From Mesorhizobium sp. B2-8-5 (GTDB lineage: Bacteria > Pseudomonadota > Alphaproteobacteria > Rhizobiales > Rhizobiaceae), in assembly GCF_006440675.2 (NCBI RefSeq), contig NZ_CP083951.1, forward strand, positions 5,303,501 through 5,367,500: a stretch of DNA of 64,000 nucleotides, written 5' to 3'. Position numbers and translations under genes: made by a program. The first letter of the stretch is position 1. Each line of letters starts with the position of its first letter. The notes beneath the pieces are model-generated. The model was given only the letters and a program-made list of their open reading frames with translations. It had not been told where the DNA came from and did not search any database. Shown here one piece after another: positions 1 through 9,808 of the stretch.

Positions 1-10
1 GGATCAGCAG

Positions 11-592
11 GTGGTATACGCCGCTGAAGACGATCCGCTATGCTATCCGGGCACGACTGTTCTTCGTAACAAGCTGAATATCGAGGACCAGGCCGAACTC
101 GACGAATTCGAGTTAGCGCTTTTTCTGACGAGAGCCGATGAGAATATGCCGGTCGGTAGGCTGGACTATGAGCACTATAAAGTCGTTCATCATCACCTAT
201 TCCAGGACATTTACGAATGGGCTGGCGAGGTTCGCACCATTCGCATCGGCAAAGGCGGCAACTGGTTCTGTTATCCCGAATACATCGATCAGGAGATGAG
301 CAGGATATTCGAGGGATTGACTGAAGCCGACCATTTTCGCGGGCTTGCCATCGAAGACTTTGCGGTTGGGGCTGCGCATGTTTTGGCCGAGATCAACGCC
401 GTGCATCCATTCCGTGAAGGCAATGGCCGTACACAGCTCACTTTCCTGGCAATGTTGATAGAGAATGCAGGATTCTCGTTTAATGCCGACATGCTCGAGC
501 GCGAACGCGTTCTGGACGCAATGATCGAGAGCTTTGCCGGTGAGGAAGTACCGTTGTCGCGCCTCATCATGGATATCGCCATGCTGAAATGA
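11..592 (+). CDS. Fic-domain protein (Fic/DOC family)
   Basis: Fic proteins usually transfer AMP from ATP to a protein hydroxyl; some use other nucleotides or phosphocholine. The complete active-site motif HPFREGNGRT lies at residues 132-141, with the catalytic His first and the anion-binding GNGR at its end. The upstream stretch with CYPGTTVL (11-18) and YEWAGEVRT (68-76) is typical of stand-alone bacterial Fic proteins. The chosen start is GTG at 11, but the frame is open to the window edge, so a few N-terminal codons could be missing. No inhibitory-helix antitoxin gene is visible; one could lie just upstream. It converges on gmk with a gap of 8 bp. The target protein is unknown. Confidence 0.85.
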   Translation: MVYAAEDDPLCYPGTTVLRNKLNIEDQAELDEFELALFLTRADENMPVGRLDYEHYKVVHHHLFQDIYEWAGEVRTIRIGKGGNWFCYPEYIDQEMSRIFEGLTEADHFRGLAIEDFAVGAAHVLAEINAVHPFREGNGRTQLTFLAMLIENAGFSFNADMLERERVLDAMIESFAGEEVPLSRLIMDIAMLK

Positions 593-600
593 CGGGCGAT

Positions 601-1275
<675 letters not shown>

Positions 1276-1279
1276 CCCG

Positions 1280-2170
1280 TCACTCCAGATTCTGGACCTG
1301 TTCGCGAAACTGGTCGACCACCGCCTTGAGCTCCAGCCCGATCGCGGTGACCGCGGCGGCGTTCGACTTCGAGCACAACGTATTCGATTCGCGGTTGAAT
1401 TCCTGCGCGAGAAAATCGAGCTTGCGGCCAACGGCGCCACCGCTTTTGAGCAGCGCCCGCGCCGAAGCGACATGTGTCTTCAGCCGGTCGATCTCCTCGC
1501 GGATATCGGCCTTGGTGGCGAGGAAGGCCGCTTCCTGGTGCAGCCGGACGGCATCGAGATTGGCCGAGGCATCTATCAACAGACGCATCTGCTCGGCGAT
1601 GCGCGCGCGGATCGCGGCGGGTTCGCGCGAGGGGTCGGCCTCCGCCTTCAGCGTCAGCGTCTCGATGGTGTCGACATGGCCGGAAAGAAGCGCGCCAAGT
1701 GCCGCGCCCTCACCGAGGCGCGCCTGTTCAAGGCCGGCGAGCGCCGCCTCGAGCGCCGACAGGATCGTGGCATCGAGGGTAGCCCGCTCCTCCTCGGTCT
1801 CCACGGCCTCGGGGATGTCGAGCACCCCGCGCAGGGAAAGCAGGCCATCCGCGGTGGCGGGCTCGGTGCCGAACTGATCCTGCAAACGCTTGGCCAGCCC
1901 CGCCAAATCCTTGAGGAACGCCTCGTTGACCACCGGCTGGACTTGCCTGGCGGCGGCGCGGCCGACGGTCAACGTCGCCTGGAAGTTGCCGCGCGCAAAG
2001 CCCTTCTGAATAGTCTGCCGGACCGCCGTCTCCAGCCGGTCGAAACCCTGCGGCAACCTCAGCCTCACCTCGGCGCTCTTGCCGTTCACCGATTTCACCT
2101 CCCAGGCGATCGAGGTGCCATCACTTTCGGCGGCGGACCGCGCAAAACCGGTCATGCTTTGCAGGCTCAT
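1280..2170 (-). CDS. yicC: YicC-family endoribonuclease-like protein
   Basis: A 296-residue YicC/YloC family protein. E. coli YicC is linked to RNA turnover and stationary-phase survival. Family hallmarks visible are the N-terminus [11 protein letters not shown], the segment [18 protein letters not shown] and the C-terminal [20 protein letters not shown], which carries the acidic and Asn/Arg residues conserved in the family. The start at MSLQSMTGF matches the family; the longer upstream frame is low-complexity and crosses a repeat. It sits directly upstream of gmk, an order common in the class. Confidence 0.93.
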   Translation of the reverse strand: MSLQSMTGFARSAAESDGTSIAWEVKSVNGKSAEVRLRLPQGFDRLETAVRQTIQKGFARGNFQATLTVGRAAARQVQPVVNEAFLKDLAGLAKRLQDQFGTEPATADGLLSLRGVLDIPEAVETEEERATLDATILSALEAALAGLEQARLGEGAALGALLSGHVDTIETLTLKAEADPSREPAAIRARIAEQMRLLIDASANLDAVRLHQEAAFLATKADIREEIDRLKTHVASARALLKSGGAVGRKLDFLAQEFNRESNTLCSKSNAAAVTAIGLELKAVVDQFREQVQNLE

Positions 2171-2300
2171 TGCCCTGTCGTCCCCCTGTCGCAGCCAAGG
2201 CATGCGTGGCCCAGCGCTGCGCGCCCCAAACATCGCCGGACGAAAGGCCGGCGCCCCCTCAAAACATGAATACGGCCTCGCGTCAAAGGACGCGTACTTC

Positions 2301-2414
2301 CGTTTGATGCATGTCGTCTTCCCAAAACCGCTGCGCACTTTTGGGCGACATGCAGTGCGTTTGATGCATGTCGTTTTCCCAAAACCGCTGCGCACTTTTG
2401 GGCGACATGCATTG
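2301..2414. repeat. Two tandem 57-bp palindromic repeat units
   Basis: Positions 2301-2357 and 2358-2414 are 57-bp direct copies differing at only three positions. Each unit is itself an inverted repeat: arms GCATGTCG and CGACATGC flank the core AAAACCGCTGCGCACTTTT. The pair fills the gap between the mltG stop and the yicC start. The core recurs at 3803-3847. It resembles the dispersed palindromic repeats of rhizobial genomes; no function is shown. Confidence 0.9.
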
Positions 2415-2417
2415 CGC

Positions 2418-3692
2418 CTATTGCGCGTCGCCGCCGCCGCCGTCGCCGTTCTCGCCGCTGCCGCCATTGGCACCGGCATCGCCGCTGTCGCCGTTGCCAT
2501 CGGGAGCCGCCGGCGCCGTCGTCTGGCCGGACGCCTTGGCGGCGGCGTCCGCCTGCTTCTTCTGCAGCGCCCGATAGCGGGCAACGTTCTGGTTATGCTC
2601 TTCCAGCGTCGCCGCGAAGACATGGCCGCCATTGCCGTCGGCGACGAAATAGAGGTCGTCGGTCTTCGACGGATTGGCGACCGCTTCGAGCGCCGCGCGA
2701 CCCGGATTGGCGATCGGCGTCGGCGGCAGGCCCTTGATCATGTAGGTGTTGTAGGGCGTCTGCTTGTCGAGGTCCGACTGGTAGATCGGCCGGTCCGCCG
2801 GCTTTCCCTTGCCGCCGAAGAGGCCGTAGATGATGGTCGGGTCGGACTGCAGCCGCATGCCCTTGGCCAGACGGTTGAGGAACACCGCGGCGACGCGCGA
2901 GCGCTCGTCGCTCCTGCCCGTCTCCTTTTCGACGATCGAGGCGAGCGTGACGAAGTCGTCGATGTTGGCGATCGGCAGGTCGGGCGCGCGGTGCGACCAG
3001 ACGTCGTCGACCAGCTTCTTCTGGTCGGCGATCAGCTTATCGACCATCTGCTGCCTTGTGGCGCCGCGGGTAAAGCGCAGCGTGTCGGTGGCGATGCTGC
3101 CCTCCGGCGGCAAGGCCGGCGGCATATCGCCGGTCAGCGCCTCCTGATCGGCGACCCGCTGCAGCGCCTGCTCGACCGTCAGCCCTTCGGGAATGGTGAG
3201 CGAGTACATGACCGACTTGCCGCTCTTGAAGAGTTCCATGATGTCGCGCATCGAGGCGCGCGGCTTGATGGCGTACTCGCCAGCCTTCAGCGCCGATTCA
3301 TTGCCCGTGGCGCGCACGCCTAGCCGGAAGACGCGGGCATCGCTGATCAGGTTGCGGCGTTCCAACTGGTCGGCGATCTCCTGCACGCCGGTGCTCGGCT
3401 TGATCAGGAAGGTGTCGCCATTGGCGGATGGGCCGGGCTCGACGAAAGCCTGCATGCCGAAATAGAGCGCGACACCCGAGGCGAGCACGACCAGGATGAC
3501 CATGGAGAGGAAGAAATTGAGGAAGACGACGACCTGGCTGCGCGAGGCGCGCGAGCGCTTCGACGGCGGCGGCGTGCCGGCTTCCGGGCGCAACGCCTCG
3601 GCCGCGGTCTTCGGCCTGATCGGCCCCTTTGTGCCTTGCCGTCCGAATTCCCCGTCGCCGCCCGGATTTGTGCTGCCCGGATTTGTGCTCAT
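2418..3692 (-). CDS. mltG: Endolytic murein transglycosylase MltG
   Basis: Inner-membrane lytic transglycosylase that cuts nascent glycan strands and so sets their length. The 424-residue protein has a charged cytoplasmic N-terminus, one membrane segment (VVFLNFFLSMVILVVLASGVAL), a LysM-like portion, then the YceG catalytic domain. The catalytic Glu sits in SIVEKETGR, followed by LQSDPTIIYG and QTPYNTYMIKGLPPTPIANPG, all family signatures. The tail is rich in Gly, Asp and Asn and is likely disordered. MSTNPG was chosen as start; an in-frame ATG lies 14 codons earlier. It lies downstream of fabF on the same strand, the usual fab-mltG order. Confidence 0.95.
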   Translation of the reverse strand: MSTNPGSTNPGGDGEFGRQGTKGPIRPKTAAEALRPEAGTPPPSKRSRASRSQVVVFLNFFLSMVILVVLASGVALYFGMQAFVEPGPSANGDTFLIKPSTGVQEIADQLERRNLISDARVFRLGVRATGNESALKAGEYAIKPRASMRDIMELFKSGKSVMYSLTIPEGLTVEQALQRVADQEALTGDMPPALPPEGSIATDTLRFTRGATRQQMVDKLIADQKKLVDDVWSHRAPDLPIANIDDFVTLASIVEKETGRSDERSRVAAVFLNRLAKGMRLQSDPTIIYGLFGGKGKPADRPIYQSDLDKQTPYNTYMIKGLPPTPIANPGRAALEAVANPSKTDDLYFVADGNGGHVFAATLEEHNQNVARYRALQKKQADAAAKASGQTTAPAAPDGNGDSGDAGANGGSGENGDGGGGDAQ

Positions 3693-3802
3693 GGCGCGCC
3701 CTACCGTCTGATCTTGCAACGAATCCCCCGGCAAAAAGCTAGGGGAGAATTTGGCAAAAATGACGGCAGGTGGCGGAACTGCCGGCTGGTTGTCTGTCTC
3801 TG

Positions 3803-3847
3803 AGCAATCCCGGGTAGAAAACCGCTGCGCACTTTTCCTAGGATTGC
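3803..3847. repeat. Single palindromic repeat with the same core as 2301-2414
   Basis: Arms GCAATCC (3803-3809) and GGATTGC (3841-3847) bracket AAAACCGCTGCGCACTTTT, the core seen twice at 2301-2414. The arms differ from those copies, so core and arms vary independently. It lies between the fabF stop and the mltG start and could fold as a hairpin in a fabF-mltG transcript. Confidence 0.75.
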
Positions 3848-3860
3848 TCCGGCTGGCCCT

Positions 3861-5123
3861 TCAGCCATTGTAACGCTGGAACACGAGCGAGGCGTTGGTG
3901 CCGCCGAAGCCGAAGGAATTCGACAGCGCGACGTCAATCTGGCGCTGGCGTGGCTTGTTCGGCACAAGATCGATCGCCGTCTCGCGTTCCGGATTGTCGA
4001 GATTGATGGTCGCCGGCGCGATGTTGTCGCGGATGGCCAGGATCGAGAAGATCGCTTCCGCGGCACCCGCGGCGCCCAGCAGATGGCCGATCGACGACTT
4101 GGTCGACGACATCGAGATCTTCGAGGCGGCATTGCCGACCAGGCGCTCGACCGCGCCGAGCTCGATCGTGTCGGCCATGGTCGAGGTGCCGTGCGCGTTG
4201 ATGTAGTCGATGTCGGCCGGCGAGAGCTTCGCCCGGTTAAGCGCCGCCGTCATGCAGCGGAAGGCGCCATCGCCGTCTTCGGCCGGCGCGGTGATGTGAT
4301 GGGCGTCGCCCGTCAGGCCATAGCCGGTGACTTCCGCATAGATCTTGGCGCCGCGCGCCTTGGCATGCTCCAGCTCTTCCAGGACGACAACGCCGGCGCC
4401 CTCGCCCATGACGAAGCCGTCGCGGTCGCGATCATAGGGACGCGAAGCTGTTTCGGGGCTGTCATTGCGCTCGGTGGAGAGCGCCCGGCAGGCGGCGAAG
4501 CCGGCAATCGACAGCCGGGTGATCGGCGCCTCGGCACCGCCGGCCAGCATCACATCGGCATCGCCCCACATGATCAGCCGGGCGGCGTCGCCAATGGCGT
4601 GCGCGCCGGTCGAGCAGGCGGTGACCACCGCATGGTTCGGGCCTTTCAGGCCGTGGCGAATGGAGACCTGGCCCGAGACCAGATTGATGATCTGCCCGGG
4701 GATGAAGAAGGGGCTGATGCGGCGCGGGCCGCGTTCCTTCAGGATCATCGCGTTTTCGGCGATGCCGTCGATACCGCCGATGCCGGAGCCGATCAGCACG
4801 CCGGTGGCGCACTGGTCCTCATGCGTCTGGGGCTTCCAGCCGGAATCGGCCAGCGCCTCGTCGGCGGCGGCGATGCCATAGAGGATGAACTCGCCGATCT
4901 TGCGCAGTTCCTTCGGCTCGAGCACGGCCTCCGGATTGAAGGTGCCGTTCAAGCCGTCGCCACGCGGGATGACGTGGGCGATCTTGCAGGCAAGATCGTC
5001 CACCTCGAATTCGGTGACGCGGCGGCAAGCGCTGCGGCCGGAGAGCAATTCCCGCCAGCTGTGCTCGACGCCCATGCCAAATGGCGAAAGCAGGCCAAGG
5101 CCCGTGACGACGACACGCCTCAT
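3861..5123 (-). CDS. fabF: 3-oxoacyl-ACP synthase II
   Basis: Elongating condensing enzyme of type II fatty-acid synthesis; it joins malonyl-ACP to an acyl chain. The 420-residue thiolase-fold protein shows the full triad: Cys170 in VVTACSTGAHAIG, His311 in INAHGTSTMAD and His347 in KSSIGHLLGAAGA. The N-terminus MRRVVVTGLG fits FabF. It follows acpP by 34 bp on the same strand, as in most bacterial fab operons. Confidence 0.97.
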   Translation of the reverse strand: MRRVVVTGLGLLSPFGMGVEHSWRELLSGRSACRRVTEFEVDDLACKIAHVIPRGDGLNGTFNPEAVLEPKELRKIGEFILYGIAAADEALADSGWKPQTHEDQCATGVLIGSGIGGIDGIAENAMILKERGPRRISPFFIPGQIINLVSGQVSIRHGLKGPNHAVVTACSTGAHAIGDAARLIMWGDADVMLAGGAEAPITRLSIAGFAACRALSTERNDSPETASRPYDRDRDGFVMGEGAGVVVLEELEHAKARGAKIYAEVTGYGLTGDAHHITAPAEDGDGAFRCMTAALNRAKLSPADIDYINAHGTSTMADTIELGAVERLVGNAASKISMSSTKSSIGHLLGAAGAAEAIFSILAIRDNIAPATINLDNPERETAIDLVPNKPRQRQIDVALSNSFGFGGTNASLVFQRYNG

Positions 5124-5157
5124 CGCAGGTCCTCCCCGATAATGCCTGCGAAAGAAC

Positions 5158-5394
5158 TCAGGCCGAGGCCTTGTCGATATACTTCACGGCATCGCCGACG
5201 GTCAGGATGGTCTCGGCCGCATCGTCCGGAATCTCGACGCCGAACTCTTCTTCGAACGCCATGACGAGTTCGACCGTGTCGAGGCTGTCCGCGCCCAGGT
5301 CGTCGATGAAGCTCGCCTGCTCCGTCACCTTGTCGGCGTCGACGCCGAGATGCTCGATGACGATCTTCTTGACGCGCTCTGCGGTGTCACTCAT
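5158..5394 (-). CDS. acpP: Acyl carrier protein
   Basis: A 78-residue carrier that holds growing acyl chains on phosphopantetheine. The attachment Ser37 lies in [10 protein letters not shown], and the protein is strongly acidic as expected. The start [10 protein letters not shown] was preferred over an ATG three codons earlier because it matches the family's N-terminus. It lies between fabG and fabF on the same strand, the classical order. The roughly 200-bp gap to fabG may hold a separate promoter for this abundant protein. Confidence 0.97.
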   Translation of the reverse strand: MSDTAERVKKIVIEHLGVDADKVTEQASFIDDLGADSLDTVELVMAFEEEFGVEIPDDAAETILTVGDAVKYIDKASA

Positions 5395-5592
5395 TTGGGG
5401 CAATCCTCGTCTTAAGTTGTCTATCTTCGTTAGCGGGCGGAATGCCGCTAATCAAGCTGAAAGATGGTCTTGCGGGCAACGCACGCCACAGGACCGGTTT
5501 TTGCCCGAACCGCCGGGTTGCGGGCCGCATTACACGAAAAATGGCAGGCGTCCAAGCCGAAATGGCTGTTTTCACAGGCGCCCGCCCATGCC

Positions 5593-6330
5593 TCAGATCA
5601 TCGCCATGCCGCCGTTGACGTGAATGGTCTGGCCGGTCACGTAGGCCGCCTCGTTGGAGGCGAGATAGGCGACGGCCGACGCCACTTCAACGCTGGTGCC
5701 CATGCGTCTTGTCGGGATCGCGGCCATGATCGTCTCTTTCTGCTTGTCGTTGAGCTTGTCGGTCATGGCCGATTCGATGAAGCCCGGGGCGACGCAGTTG
5801 ACGGTGATGTTGCGGGTGGCGATTTCCTGCGCCAGCGACTTGGAAAAGCCGATCATGCCGGCCTTGGATGCGCAGTAATTGGTCTGCCCGGGATTGCCGG
5901 TGACACCGACCACCGAAGTGATGTTGATGATGCGGCCATGGCGGCGGCGCATCATGGGATGGGTCAGCTCGCGGGTGAGCCGGAACACGGCGGTGAGGTT
6001 GACCTCGATCACAGAATCCCAGTCGGCGTCCGACATGCGCACGAACAGGCCGTCCTTGGTGATGCCGGCATTGTTGACCAGGATATCGACGCCCTCGAGG
6101 TCGGCTTCAGCCTTCTGTCCGAGCGCCTTGACCGCGTCGCGGTTGGCCAGGTCCGCCGGAAACAGTTTTACGCGGTCGCCCAATTCGCCCGCCAGGGCTT
6201 CCAGCTTCTCCACACGGGTGCCGTGCAGGCCGACGATAGCGCCCTGGCTGTGCAGCACTCTGGCGATCGCTTCGCCGATGCCCCCTGTTGCGCCGGTGAC
6301 GAGCGCCTTGCGGCCAGTCAGTTCGAACAT
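5593..6330 (-). CDS. fabG: 3-oxoacyl-ACP reductase
   Basis: NADPH-dependent reductase of the fatty-acid elongation cycle, 245 residues, short-chain dehydrogenase fold. Visible are the cofactor motif TGATGGIG (12-19), NNAG (86-89), Ser139 and the catalytic Tyr152 and Lys156 in YCASK. The C-terminus YVTGQTIHVNGGMAMI is typical of FabG. The gene starts 10 bp after the stop of the small gene at 6341-6529, so the two are probably translated from one fabD-fabG transcript. Confidence 0.96.
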   Translation of the reverse strand: MFELTGRKALVTGATGGIGEAIARVLHSQGAIVGLHGTRVEKLEALAGELGDRVKLFPADLANRDAVKALGQKAEADLEGVDILVNNAGITKDGLFVRMSDADWDSVIEVNLTAVFRLTRELTHPMMRRRHGRIINITSVVGVTGNPGQTNYCASKAGMIGFSKSLAQEIATRNITVNCVAPGFIESAMTDKLNDKQKETIMAAIPTRRMGTSVEVASAVAYLASNEAAYVTGQTIHVNGGMAMI

Positions 6331-6340
6331 TTTCTCAACC

Positions 6341-6529
6341 TCATTTTTCCGAATGCGCCGCGGGCGATCCCGGTTCCGTATACGTCAAATCATCCAGGCC
6401 ATGCCAGAAATCTTCGGTCGTCAGGACATCCTCGTCACCGCGCCGAATGCGTTCCACAACCTCAGCTGCAATGCGATAGTCCTCCTCCATGTGCTCGGTT
6501 TTGCTTCGACCAATCTTCGAAGGAGACAT
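6341..6529 (-). CDS. Small uncharacterised protein inside the fab block
   Basis: A 62-residue acidic, probably helical protein that I do not recognise with confidence. The segment AAEVVERIRRGDEDVLTTEDFWHGLDDL loosely recalls the C-terminal half of small antitoxins, but no toxin gene is adjacent. It is likely real: a strong ribosome-binding site (GGAGGTG) precedes the ATG by four bases, and it fits neatly between fabD (30 bp upstream) and fabG (10 bp downstream). The core fab order does not normally include it. A start at the second Met (EDYRIAAE) is possible. Confidence 0.6.
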   Translation of the reverse strand: MSPSKIGRSKTEHMEEDYRIAAEVVERIRRGDEDVLTTEDFWHGLDDLTYTEPGSPAAHSEK

Positions 6530-6559
6530 TCGACACCTCCGGTAACGTTCGAGCGATCC

Positions 6560-7501
6560 TTAGCCAAGCGCCGCCAGTGCCGCCTCGACTTCCGCCGCCG
6601 TGCCGATGGCGCCGGTGGCGATGTCGCGGTTGATGCGGCGCGCCAGGCCCGTCAGCACCTTGCCGGCGCCGACTTCGTAAAGGCTCGACACCCCATTGGC
6701 GCCGAACCATTCCACCGTCTCGCGCCAGCGCACGCGGCCGGTCACCTGCTCGACCAGCCGGCGGGCGATCTCGTCCGGGTCGCTGGTCGGCGTCACCGTC
6801 ACGTTGGAGACGACGGGGACCATCGGCGCGGATTTCGCGACACCCGCCAGCGCCTCGCGCATGATATCGGCCGCCGGCGCCATCAGCGCCGAGTGGAAAG
6901 GCGCGGAAACCTGCAGCATCAGCGCCCGCTTGGCGCCCTTTTCGGTGCACAGCTTCGCCGCCAGTTCGACCGCCGCCCTGGCGCCCGAAATCACCAGCTG
7001 GCCGCCGCCATTGTCGTTGGCGACCTGGCAGACGGAGCCTTTGGCCGCTTCCGCGCAAGCCGCTTCGACATCGGCCTGCTCCAGCCCGATGATGGCGGCC
7101 ATGGCGCCCTCCCCGGCCGGCACCGCAGCCTGCATGGCGTTACCGCGGGTGCGCAAAAGCTTGGCGGCGTCGCCGACCGAAACGAAGCCGGCCGCCGCAA
7201 GCGCGGAATATTCGCCCAGCGAATGACCGGCCACATAGGCCACCTTGTCCTTCAGCGAGAAGCCCCGCGCTTCAAGCGCCCGCATCGCCGCCAGCGACAC
7301 CGCCATCAGCGCCGGCTGGGCGTTGGCGGTCAGCGTCAGCGTCTCTTCCGGTCCTTCCCAGATGAGTTTCGACAGGTTTTCGCCGAGCGCGGCGTCCACT
7401 TCCTCGAAGACGCGGCGCGCTTCGAGGAATTGATCGGCGAGGTCCCTGCCCATGCCGACGGCCTGGCTGCCCTGTCCCGGAAAGGTGAATGCGACGGCCA
7501 T
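6560..7501 (-). CDS. fabD: Malonyl-CoA:ACP transacylase
   Basis: Loads malonyl groups onto ACP. The 313-residue protein shows the N-terminal FPGQGSQAVGMG motif (7-18), the nucleophile Ser94 in GHSLGEYSA and the His in VSAPFHSALM. The start MAVAFTFPGQGSQ fits the family; the frame extends 19 codons further upstream without support. It heads the minus-strand fab group. About 275 bp of apparently non-coding DNA separate it from the divergent envelope enzyme and should hold promoters for both. Confidence 0.96.
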   Translation of the reverse strand: MAVAFTFPGQGSQAVGMGRDLADQFLEARRVFEEVDAALGENLSKLIWEGPEETLTLTANAQPALMAVSLAAMRALEARGFSLKDKVAYVAGHSLGEYSALAAAGFVSVGDAAKLLRTRGNAMQAAVPAGEGAMAAIIGLEQADVEAACAEAAKGSVCQVANDNGGGQLVISGARAAVELAAKLCTEKGAKRALMLQVSAPFHSALMAPAADIMREALAGVAKSAPMVPVVSNVTVTPTSDPDEIARRLVEQVTGRVRWRETVEWFGANGVSSLYEVGAGKVLTGLARRINRDIATGAIGTAAEVEAALAALG

Positions 7502-7778
7502 TTTGGGTCTCTCCAGAGGCTGGTTTTTCCCTGCCTCTGGCGCAAGGCGCACAGCCAAGTCAAGCCCGCCGGCGCCTCTTCAGCCAGCATTTCAGCCGGA
7601 AAACCCAGCTGACTCCCTGTTCCGAAAGGCTTTTTGGCGATCACACCTGATGAAAACCGCTCACGTTTAGTTTGCTGGCTCTTCTTATTTCCGCCACAGG
7701 CGCTAGCTTTGCGTGACATTTCGATGACAGAAGCGTGACGGGCGTGGAAGGCGTGTCGCGTTGGCCGGGGGAAGTAGA

Positions 7779-9707
7779 GTGGCAAGGATCAGAAAAGGCG
7801 CGGCCAAGCCCGTGCCGCAGTTTTTGGAAGACGATCCGTCCACCGGCTACCTGCCGGGACGGGCCTGGCCGACTGTACGCTACGGCCTGACGACGCTTCT
7901 CGTCTCCGCCCTGCTCGTATTCGCGATCGAGTTGATCGTGCGCGGCGATTTCTTCGGCACGGTCGATTTCTTCCTGCAGCCGTTCAAGCCGGGCTGGACC
8001 ACCATCATCGTCTTCGCCCTGGTGCTGGTCGGGCTGGACGCCATACTCGGGCGCAGTCACCAGAGCCTGATGATCGTGGCGCCGCTGACGCTGGCGCTGG
8101 CTTTTGTCGGCCACCAGAAATCGCATTATCTCGGCGATCCGCTCTATCCGACGGATTTCCTGTTCGCCCGCCAGATCGTGGCGCTGATGCCGCTTCTGGT
8201 GCGCGAGCGGCCGTGGACGGCCGTCATGCTGGCGGTCGGCATCGTCGGCGGGCTGACGCTGCTCGTCTACGGCTGGCGGACCTGGCGCAGGCGGGTGCCG
8301 ATCCTCAGCCGCAAAGGCCGCCTGGCGCGGCTGGCGCTTGCCGTGCCGCTGCTCGCCTTCTTCGTCTCGATCATGGACTATGCCACCTTCTCGTGGACGC
8401 GCGACCGGCTGCAGATCATCCCGATCATGTGGGACCAGAAGGAAAACTACGCCTCCAACGGTTTTGCGCTGGCTTTCGCGATGAATGTGCCGATGGCGCA
8501 TGTCTCGGCGCCGCCCGGCTACACCGAAAAGGCGATGGCCGCGATCCAGCGCCCCGACGTCGCCGCTTCGGTGCCGGACGAGAAGCCGGATATCGTGGTG
8601 GTGATGAGCGAATCCTTCTGGGATCCGACGCAGTTGCCCGGCGTCACCATCAAGCCCGACCCGATCCCGACAGTGCGCGCCTTGCGCTCCGGCTCGATGT
8701 TCTCGCCTGAGTTCGGCGGCATGACCGCCAATATCGAGTTCGAGGCGCTGACCGGCTTTTCCAACGCCTTCCTGCCGGCCGGCTCGATCCCCTATCAGCA
8801 ATATGTGCGCACCCCGACCCCGTCGCTGGCCACCTTCCTGAAGAGCGAAGGTTACTATGCGCGTGCCATCCATCCTGGCACCAACTGGTTCTGGAACCGC
8901 GGCGCGGTCTATGCCGATTTCGGCTTCAAGGACTTCAAGTCTGAAGAGACGCTGCCGCCGATGGAAAAGCGCGGCCCGCTTGCCTCCGACGCGGCAATGA
9001 CCGACGAGATCATCCGCGAGGCCGATGCCAGCGACGACCCGGTGTTCTTTTTTGCGGTCAGCCTGCAGAACCATGGGCCTTACGAGCCTTACCGCTACAG
9101 CAACCCGACGCATTCGGTCGATGCGCCGATCAGCTCCTGGGCGCGGGAATCGCTGCTCTCCTATGCCGAAGGCTCGGCCGACGCCGACCATGGCCTTAAG
9201 CGCCTGATCGACTGGGCGAAGGCGCGCCAGCGGCCGACGATCATCGCCTTCTTCGGCGACCATCTGCCGCCGCTGGGACCGGTCTATGTCGAGACGGGCT
9301 ATCTCAAAGACAATGTCGCGCCGCGCAGGGAACCTAACGCCGGCGCCGCGATCGAGCATCACGACACGCCGCTGGTCATCTGGTCGAACCGCTCCGGTCC
9401 GGTGCAGAACCTGGGCTCGGTAAGCCCGGCCTTCCTGCCCTACCATATCCTGACCACCGCGGGCATCACCCACCCCTATTACACCGGTTTCCTCGGCGCG
9501 CTGCGCGAACACTACCGGGTGGTCGACCGCAACCTGCTCCTGTCGCCCTCGGGCGAAGCCACCCCGGACTGGGCGAGGCAGAAGCAGATCGACCCGAAGA
9601 TCAACGATTTCCGGCTCATCCAATACGACATGATGTTCGGCAAGCGCCGCTCGGCGCCCGACTTCTTCCCCGAGACGGTGGACAAGCTGGTCGCGCATAC
9701 GAGCTGA
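7779..9707 (+). CDS. LTA synthase / MdoB-like sulfatase-family membrane protein
   Basis: A membrane-anchored phosphoglycerol or phosphoethanolamine transferase of the alkaline-phosphatase superfamily, probably acting on a periplasmic glycan or lipid. The first ~220 residues hold about five membrane segments. The periplasmic domain shows SESFWDPTQLPG, GGMTANIEFEALTG with the likely nucleophilic Thr, SLQNHGPYEPY and FFGDHLPP, the metal-binding motifs of LtaS and OpgB enzymes. GTG at 7779 was chosen because GGGGGAAG lies just before it; a TTG six codons earlier is the alternative. In rhizobia a role in decorating cyclic glucans is plausible but unproven. Confidence 0.85.
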   Translation: MARIRKGAAKPVPQFLEDDPSTGYLPGRAWPTVRYGLTTLLVSALLVFAIELIVRGDFFGTVDFFLQPFKPGWTTIIVFALVLVGLDAILGRSHQSLMIVAPLTLALAFVGHQKSHYLGDPLYPTDFLFARQIVALMPLLVRERPWTAVMLAVGIVGGLTLLVYGWRTWRRRVPILSRKGRLARLALAVPLLAFFVSIMDYATFSWTRDRLQIIPIMWDQKENYASNGFALAFAMNVPMAHVSAPPGYTEKAMAAIQRPDVAASVPDEKPDIVVVMSESFWDPTQLPGVTIKPDPIPTVRALRSGSMFSPEFGGMTANIEFEALTGFSNAFLPAGSIPYQQYVRTPTPSLATFLKSEGYYARAIHPGTNWFWNRGAVYADFGFKDFKSEETLPPMEKRGPLASDAAMTDEIIREADASDDPVFFFAVSLQNHGPYEPYRYSNPTHSVDAPISSWARESLLSYAEGSADADHGLKRLIDWAKARQRPTIIAFFGDHLPPLGPVYVETGYLKDNVAPRREPNAGAAIEHHDTPLVIWSNRSGPVQNLGSVSPAFLPYHILTTAGITHPYYTGFLGALREHYRVVDRNLLLSPSGEATPDWARQKQIDPKINDFRLIQYDMMFGKRRSAPDFFPETVDKLVAHTS

Positions 9708-9808
9708 GGCGAAGGCGGTCAAAGCTGATCACAGCCATCCCGGCCATTGGCGGGAAGCGATGCTCCAATTCCGGAGCCTCGGAAGGTTTCGCCGCCGCAA
9801 TCTGGACG

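Noticed and set aside
7641..9722. 693-codon minus-strand frame opposite the LTA-synthase-like gene
   Set aside because: Antisense shadow; high Arg/Gln content and no domains.
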